Of a stretch of 64,000 bases of DNA, positions 61,462 to 64,000 are shown piece by piece. The DNA lies in assembly GCF_016595435.1 (NCBI RefSeq), contig NZ_JAENIJ010000002.1, positions 1 through 64,000 on the forward strand, written 5' to 3'. The notes under the pieces were generated by a model that saw nothing but the letters and a program-made list of their open reading frames with translations, ran no database searches and was not told the origin of the DNA. The translations under genes were made by a program, and so were the position numbers. How positions within the stretch are numbered: position 1 is the first letter of the stretch; the number at the start of each line of letters is the position of its first letter. The DNA comes from Luteolibacter pohnpeiensis. Its GTDB lineage: Bacteria > Verrucomicrobiota > Verrucomicrobiia > Verrucomicrobiales > Akkermansiaceae.

Positions 61462-62604
61462 TCACCGCGCAAAGAGCACACAAATCGGCTTCGGGCACGT
61501 CACCGACGATGCAATATCCCCTAAAAATCCCGTTTTCGGATCGATCGATCTTACCTCGATGGAATCCGAATCCTGATGAGCGCAAATGAGCCATTTGCCG
61601 CTAGGGTCGATCTTAAAATGACGAGGAGTCTTCCCGCCACATGCGAAGGTCTTCACCCATTCCAATTTCCCGGTTTGCTCATCGCGCTGAAATAATGCGA
61701 TCGAGTCATCACCCCGGTTTGAACCATAAACAAACTTCCCATTGGGATGAATTTCAATTTCAGCCGTCGTGTTAGATCCGCGATAACTCTCTGGTAATGT
61801 GTTAATCGACTGGATAGCATCATACTTCCCTGAATCCGGATTTTTTGTGAAAACCGAGACGCGGTTTGCCAGTTCATTGATGACATAGACGTTCTTTTCG
61901 TCTTTAGAAAATGCCAGATGACGAGGCCCATCTCCTGGCGAAAGGCGCAGATCCATCTCAGGATTTTCGACGACTGCCGAAGTTTCCGGGTTGAAATCGC
62001 ATACGAAAACTCGGTCCAATCCCAAATCCGGCATCCATAAGTGCCGATTATCTTTCGTGAAATAAACTCCATGCGCATGGGCACGGTCCTGCCGATTCGC
62101 GTTAGGCCCTTTTGCATCGTGGCCAATGGTCGATACCAATTTTTCAGGAATGCCCTCCTGATCTAACCGAATGGTAGAAAAACTACCGTCTGAATAATTT
62201 GCGACCGCCACAGTCCGCCCCAACCGGTCAACTGCCACATGGCATGCATTGATGCCGCCGGATGATATCTCTTTAATAAACTCGAGTTTCCGATTTTCTA
62301 AAATCCGAAACGCAGCCACTGAGCCCACCCCCTTGCCAAAGTCCCCCTTTGGAACCCCGCAGCAATATAAGATCGGCTTTACCGGGTTTTGCACCAGGAA
62401 CCCGGGATTTGTGTAGGTAGCAGCTAACTCAGGCTCACCGAGTTGCCCCGAACCGCTATCGAACTCCAAATGATAGATGCCTTTCGACTTTCCTCCTCCA
62501 GAGTCTGTTCCGATAAACAATGTGTCTGCTTTGGCAGTGCTCCAAGGTTGGATGCCACAGGTAAATAATAGACACGCGATCCAGCAGCTTGTTTTTCTCA
62601 TCAT
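61462..62604 (-). CDS. Secreted lactonase-family beta-propeller
   Basis: About 380 residues from ATG 62604; an ATG at 62622 is also in frame. Signal peptide TSCWIACLLFTCGIQPWSTAKA. The seven-bladed propeller matches the 6-phosphogluconolactonase/carboxymuconate-cyclase family: GIYHLEFDSGSGQLG, NACHVAVDRLGRTVAVANYSDGS (split), RAHAHGVYFTKDNRHLW, GPRHLAFSKDEKNVYVINEL, TPRHFKIDPSGKWLICAHQDSD. Export makes a role in central metabolism unlikely; an extracellular or periplasmic lactonase or sugar-binding role is more likely. Confidence 0.82.
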   Translation of the reverse strand: MMRKTSCWIACLLFTCGIQPWSTAKADTLFIGTDSGGGKSKGIYHLEFDSGSGQLGEPELAATYTNPGFLVQNPVKPILYCCGVPKGDFGKGVGSVAAFRILENRKLEFIKEISSGGINACHVAVDRLGRTVAVANYSDGSFSTIRLDQEGIPEKLVSTIGHDAKGPNANRQDRAHAHGVYFTKDNRHLWMPDLGLDRVFVCDFNPETSAVVENPEMDLRLSPGDGPRHLAFSKDEKNVYVINELANRVSVFTKNPDSGKYDAIQSINTLPESYRGSNTTAEIEIHPNGKFVYGSNRGDDSIALFQRDEQTGKLEWVKTFACGGKTPRHFKIDPSGKWLICAHQDSDSIEVRSIDPKTGFLGDIASSVTCPKPICVLFAR

Positions 62605-62736
62605 ATTGAATATTCGCATCATTTGGCGGATAGAATCTATCCCGATTATGTGCCAGGCACCCTCTGACCAACGAACATTGTTTAATCAAACCTCTATTCA
62701 ATCAAGTCACCTAATATGATACCCCTATAAAGAAAA

Positions 62737-62759
62737 GCCACTCCCGAGCTGGGAGTGGC
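62737..62759 (-). terminator. Intrinsic terminator of the HTH gene
   Basis: A perfect 9-bp stem GCCACTCCC/GGGAGTGGC with a five-base loop. On the minus strand it is followed by TTTTCTTTAT. It lies 27 bp after the stop of the HTH gene. Confidence 0.85.
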
Positions 62760-62786
62760 CATTCAAGGATTCTAAGATTGTATCGG

Positions 62787-63161
62787 TTAGAGAGAAGCTT
62801 TGATCGAATTGAACTTCGCCTTAAGAGCCTCAAGAGACTTCTCGGTTTTCTCGATTTCGTTACCGATAGAAAGCAGCTCGCTCAACTTAGCATTCATTGA
62901 ACCCTTGGTGGTAGCAGCAGCTTTACCAGCCTTACGGCCGCGTTTTGCAGGAGCAGCAGCAGCGGCAGGTGCCGCTTCACCAGATGATTTCAACCAGCTT
63001 GAAATAGTCAGTTGGGAAATACCAAACTTCTTAGAAGCAGCACTTTGACCACCACGACCATTCGTCGCATTGTATTCTTCCACGAAGGAAACGATATTTT
63101 GCTTTTCGGCGGGAGTGTAACGTTTACCTCTTACGCCTGCTTTTTTTGCATTAGTACTCAT
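62787..63161 (-). CDS. Small HTH protein with AT-hook/histone-H1-like linker
   Basis: 124 residues. An N-terminal transposase-type helix-turn-helix (RYTPAEKQNIVSFVEEYNA, then SAASKKFGISQLTISSWLK) is joined to an Ala/Lys/Arg linker with an AT-hook-like core (AKRGRKAGKAAATTKG) and a C-terminal coiled coil (LLSIGNEIEKTEKSLEALKAKF). Basic, small and with a strong own terminator. A nucleoid-associated or global DNA-binding role is more likely than transposition. I recognise no named family. Confidence 0.7.
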   Translation of the reverse strand: MSTNAKKAGVRGKRYTPAEKQNIVSFVEEYNATNGRGGQSAASKKFGISQLTISSWLKSSGEAAPAAAAAPAKRGRKAGKAAATTKGSMNAKLSELLSIGNEIEKTEKSLEALKAKFNSIKASL

Positions 63162-63237
63162 GACCCGGGCAAAGTAATACCGGCTATACTATAGACAAGT
63201 AAAATCCGCGATTTATTAATCAAAACTATCAGTTTGT

Positions 63238-63960
63238 TCATTCGATCGTATCGAGAACGCTAAAAATATTCTCATAATCGGTCATATTGGTAATCCAATG
63301 ATCTGCGGCTTGATGAACACGAGGTCTAGCTACAGCTCCACCATAACCTATGAAAAGATCCACATCGGGAGTCGTCTCTAGATCAGAGATACCATCTCCC
63401 ACCATGACTACCTTGCCGGGTAACATGGCTTCCTTCCATTCGCGAATTACCTGATTTTTACCTAGATTGCGTGTCGTCGGGTAATCTTCTCCGTAGCCGG
63501 CATAGCTGCCGTCTTCATTGAGAAATAAAGGAACCGCTTCGATATGGTCGATGCCCAACTCTTTTGCCAGTGGCCGGATCAGGGGCGCGAAACCGCCAGA
63601 AAGAATTACTGGAGTCCACCCATTAGCTTTTAGAAGAGCGATCAGTTGTTTGGCTCCAGGCGTAACATTGTTCAAATATTGTTGTGATACAGCATCACAT
63701 ATCGATTGATCAGGACGGATGATATCCATTCGTATTGCAAACACTTGATCGAGTGCCACTTCTCCATTCATCGCCGCGTGAGTGAGAGAAGACACTTTTT
63801 CGAAAACGGCGTCCCCCGAATGACGAGCTAACTCATCAATGCCCTCAATCGAGGCTAATGTGCAATCACAGTCAAAGAAGATCAGCTTGCCCTTCTTTTC
63901 TACGGGCGGAATGACCGTGAGTTCCGTGCCTTCCGCTACAAGATCATACAATTCCAACAT
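63238..63960 (-). CDS. HAD-superfamily phosphoserine phosphatase-like enzyme
   Basis: 240 residues. Motif I IFFDCDCTLASIEG (nucleophile Asp30, Asp32), motif II VILSGGFAPLI, motif III Lys in NLGKNQVIREW and motif IV VMVGDGISDLETTP, as in SerB-type phosphatases. The cap region and the AVARPRVHQAADHWI tail also fit. An N-terminal extension of about 20 residues precedes motif I. Likely dephosphorylates phosphoserine in serine synthesis, although other small phospho-substrates are possible. Upstream sequence (63961-64000) is cut by the window end. Confidence 0.82.
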   Translation of the reverse strand: MLELYDLVAEGTELTVIPPVEKKGKLIFFDCDCTLASIEGIDELARHSGDAVFEKVSSLTHAAMNGEVALDQVFAIRMDIIRPDQSICDAVSQQYLNNVTPGAKQLIALLKANGWTPVILSGGFAPLIRPLAKELGIDHIEAVPLFLNEDGSYAGYGEDYPTTRNLGKNQVIREWKEAMLPGKVVMVGDGISDLETTPDVDLFIGYGGAVARPRVHQAADHWITNMTDYENIFSVLDTIE

Positions 63961-64000
63961 TTCTTGATTTGTCAGACAAAAGCATCCGTGGCTGGTGGGA

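Noticed and set aside
1-64000. tRNA, rRNA, CRISPR and prophage signatures.
   Set aside because: Every intergenic stretch was read; none shows a cloverleaf, regular spaced repeats or phage genes.

Overview
The window looks like chromosomal DNA of a free-living, moderately GC-rich Gram-negative bacterium of the Verrucomicrobiota (Verrucomicrobiales-like). The evidence is two PEP-CTERM exosortase sorting tails ending in an Arg-rich run (22187-23068, 38739-39431), large secreted carbohydrate-active proteins carrying LamG and type-III-repeat modules, an SHD1-type domain on a lipoprotein, and many starts without a Shine-Dalgarno sequence. I found no rRNA, tRNA, CRISPR array, prophage or intact insertion sequence.

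Layout. 0.2-3.6 kb: two adjacent LytS/YehU-type histidine kinases, divergent from a LytTR response regulator. 3.7-11.8 kb: a complete trans-4-hydroxy-L-proline catabolic cluster (dehydrogenase, epimerase, deaminase, 2-oxoglutarate semialdehyde dehydrogenase, PAS-AraC regulator) ending in a secreted DPP IV-type prolyl peptidase. That peptidase carries an insert closely resembling the hydroxyproline-binding beta domain of the von Hippel-Lindau protein, with its binding pocket conserved. This is the most striking observation here. 11.8-12.4 kb: a gene-poor stretch with inverted repeats, a candidate minus-strand small RNA and a structured leader for an aminotransferase gene. 13.6-31.7 kb: mixed metabolic and envelope genes (glycoamylase-like protein, FGase-like hydrolase, coiled-coil/TPR protein, threonine aldolase, flavin halogenase, rhomboid protease, phosphatase, membrane proteins, cyclophilin, plsY-gpsA-yqaA-lolA).

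31.7-42.2 kb: a secreted-glycan cluster on the minus strand (PEP-CTERM binding protein, two-repeat SGNH esterase, GH2 glycosidase), divergent from an ECF sigma factor and a beta-helix protein. The same roughly 200-residue domain occurs three times in the first two proteins. 42.2-42.5 kb: a second copy of the small-RNA element and a 20-bp tandem repeat. 42.5-46.5 kb: transglutaminase, TlyA-type methyltransferase and two tandem DAHP synthases.

46.5-55.4 kb: a probable cell-cell signalling locus resembling Ralstonia phcB-phcS-phcR-phcQ. It has a PhcB-like methyltransferase, a kinase-receiver-kinase protein that looks like PhcS fused to PhcR, and a PhcQ-like receiver protein. An AraC-type regulator follows, then a facing operon of a FadL-type channel and two short-chain dehydrogenases. 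55.5-64.0 kb: thioredoxin reductase, a thioredoxin-fold lipoprotein without its CxxC, a zinc-ribbon membrane protein, valS, a secreted lactonase-family propeller, a nucleoid-type HTH protein and a phosphoserine-phosphatase-like enzyme. All functional calls are by reading the sequence and recalling families; no database search was run.
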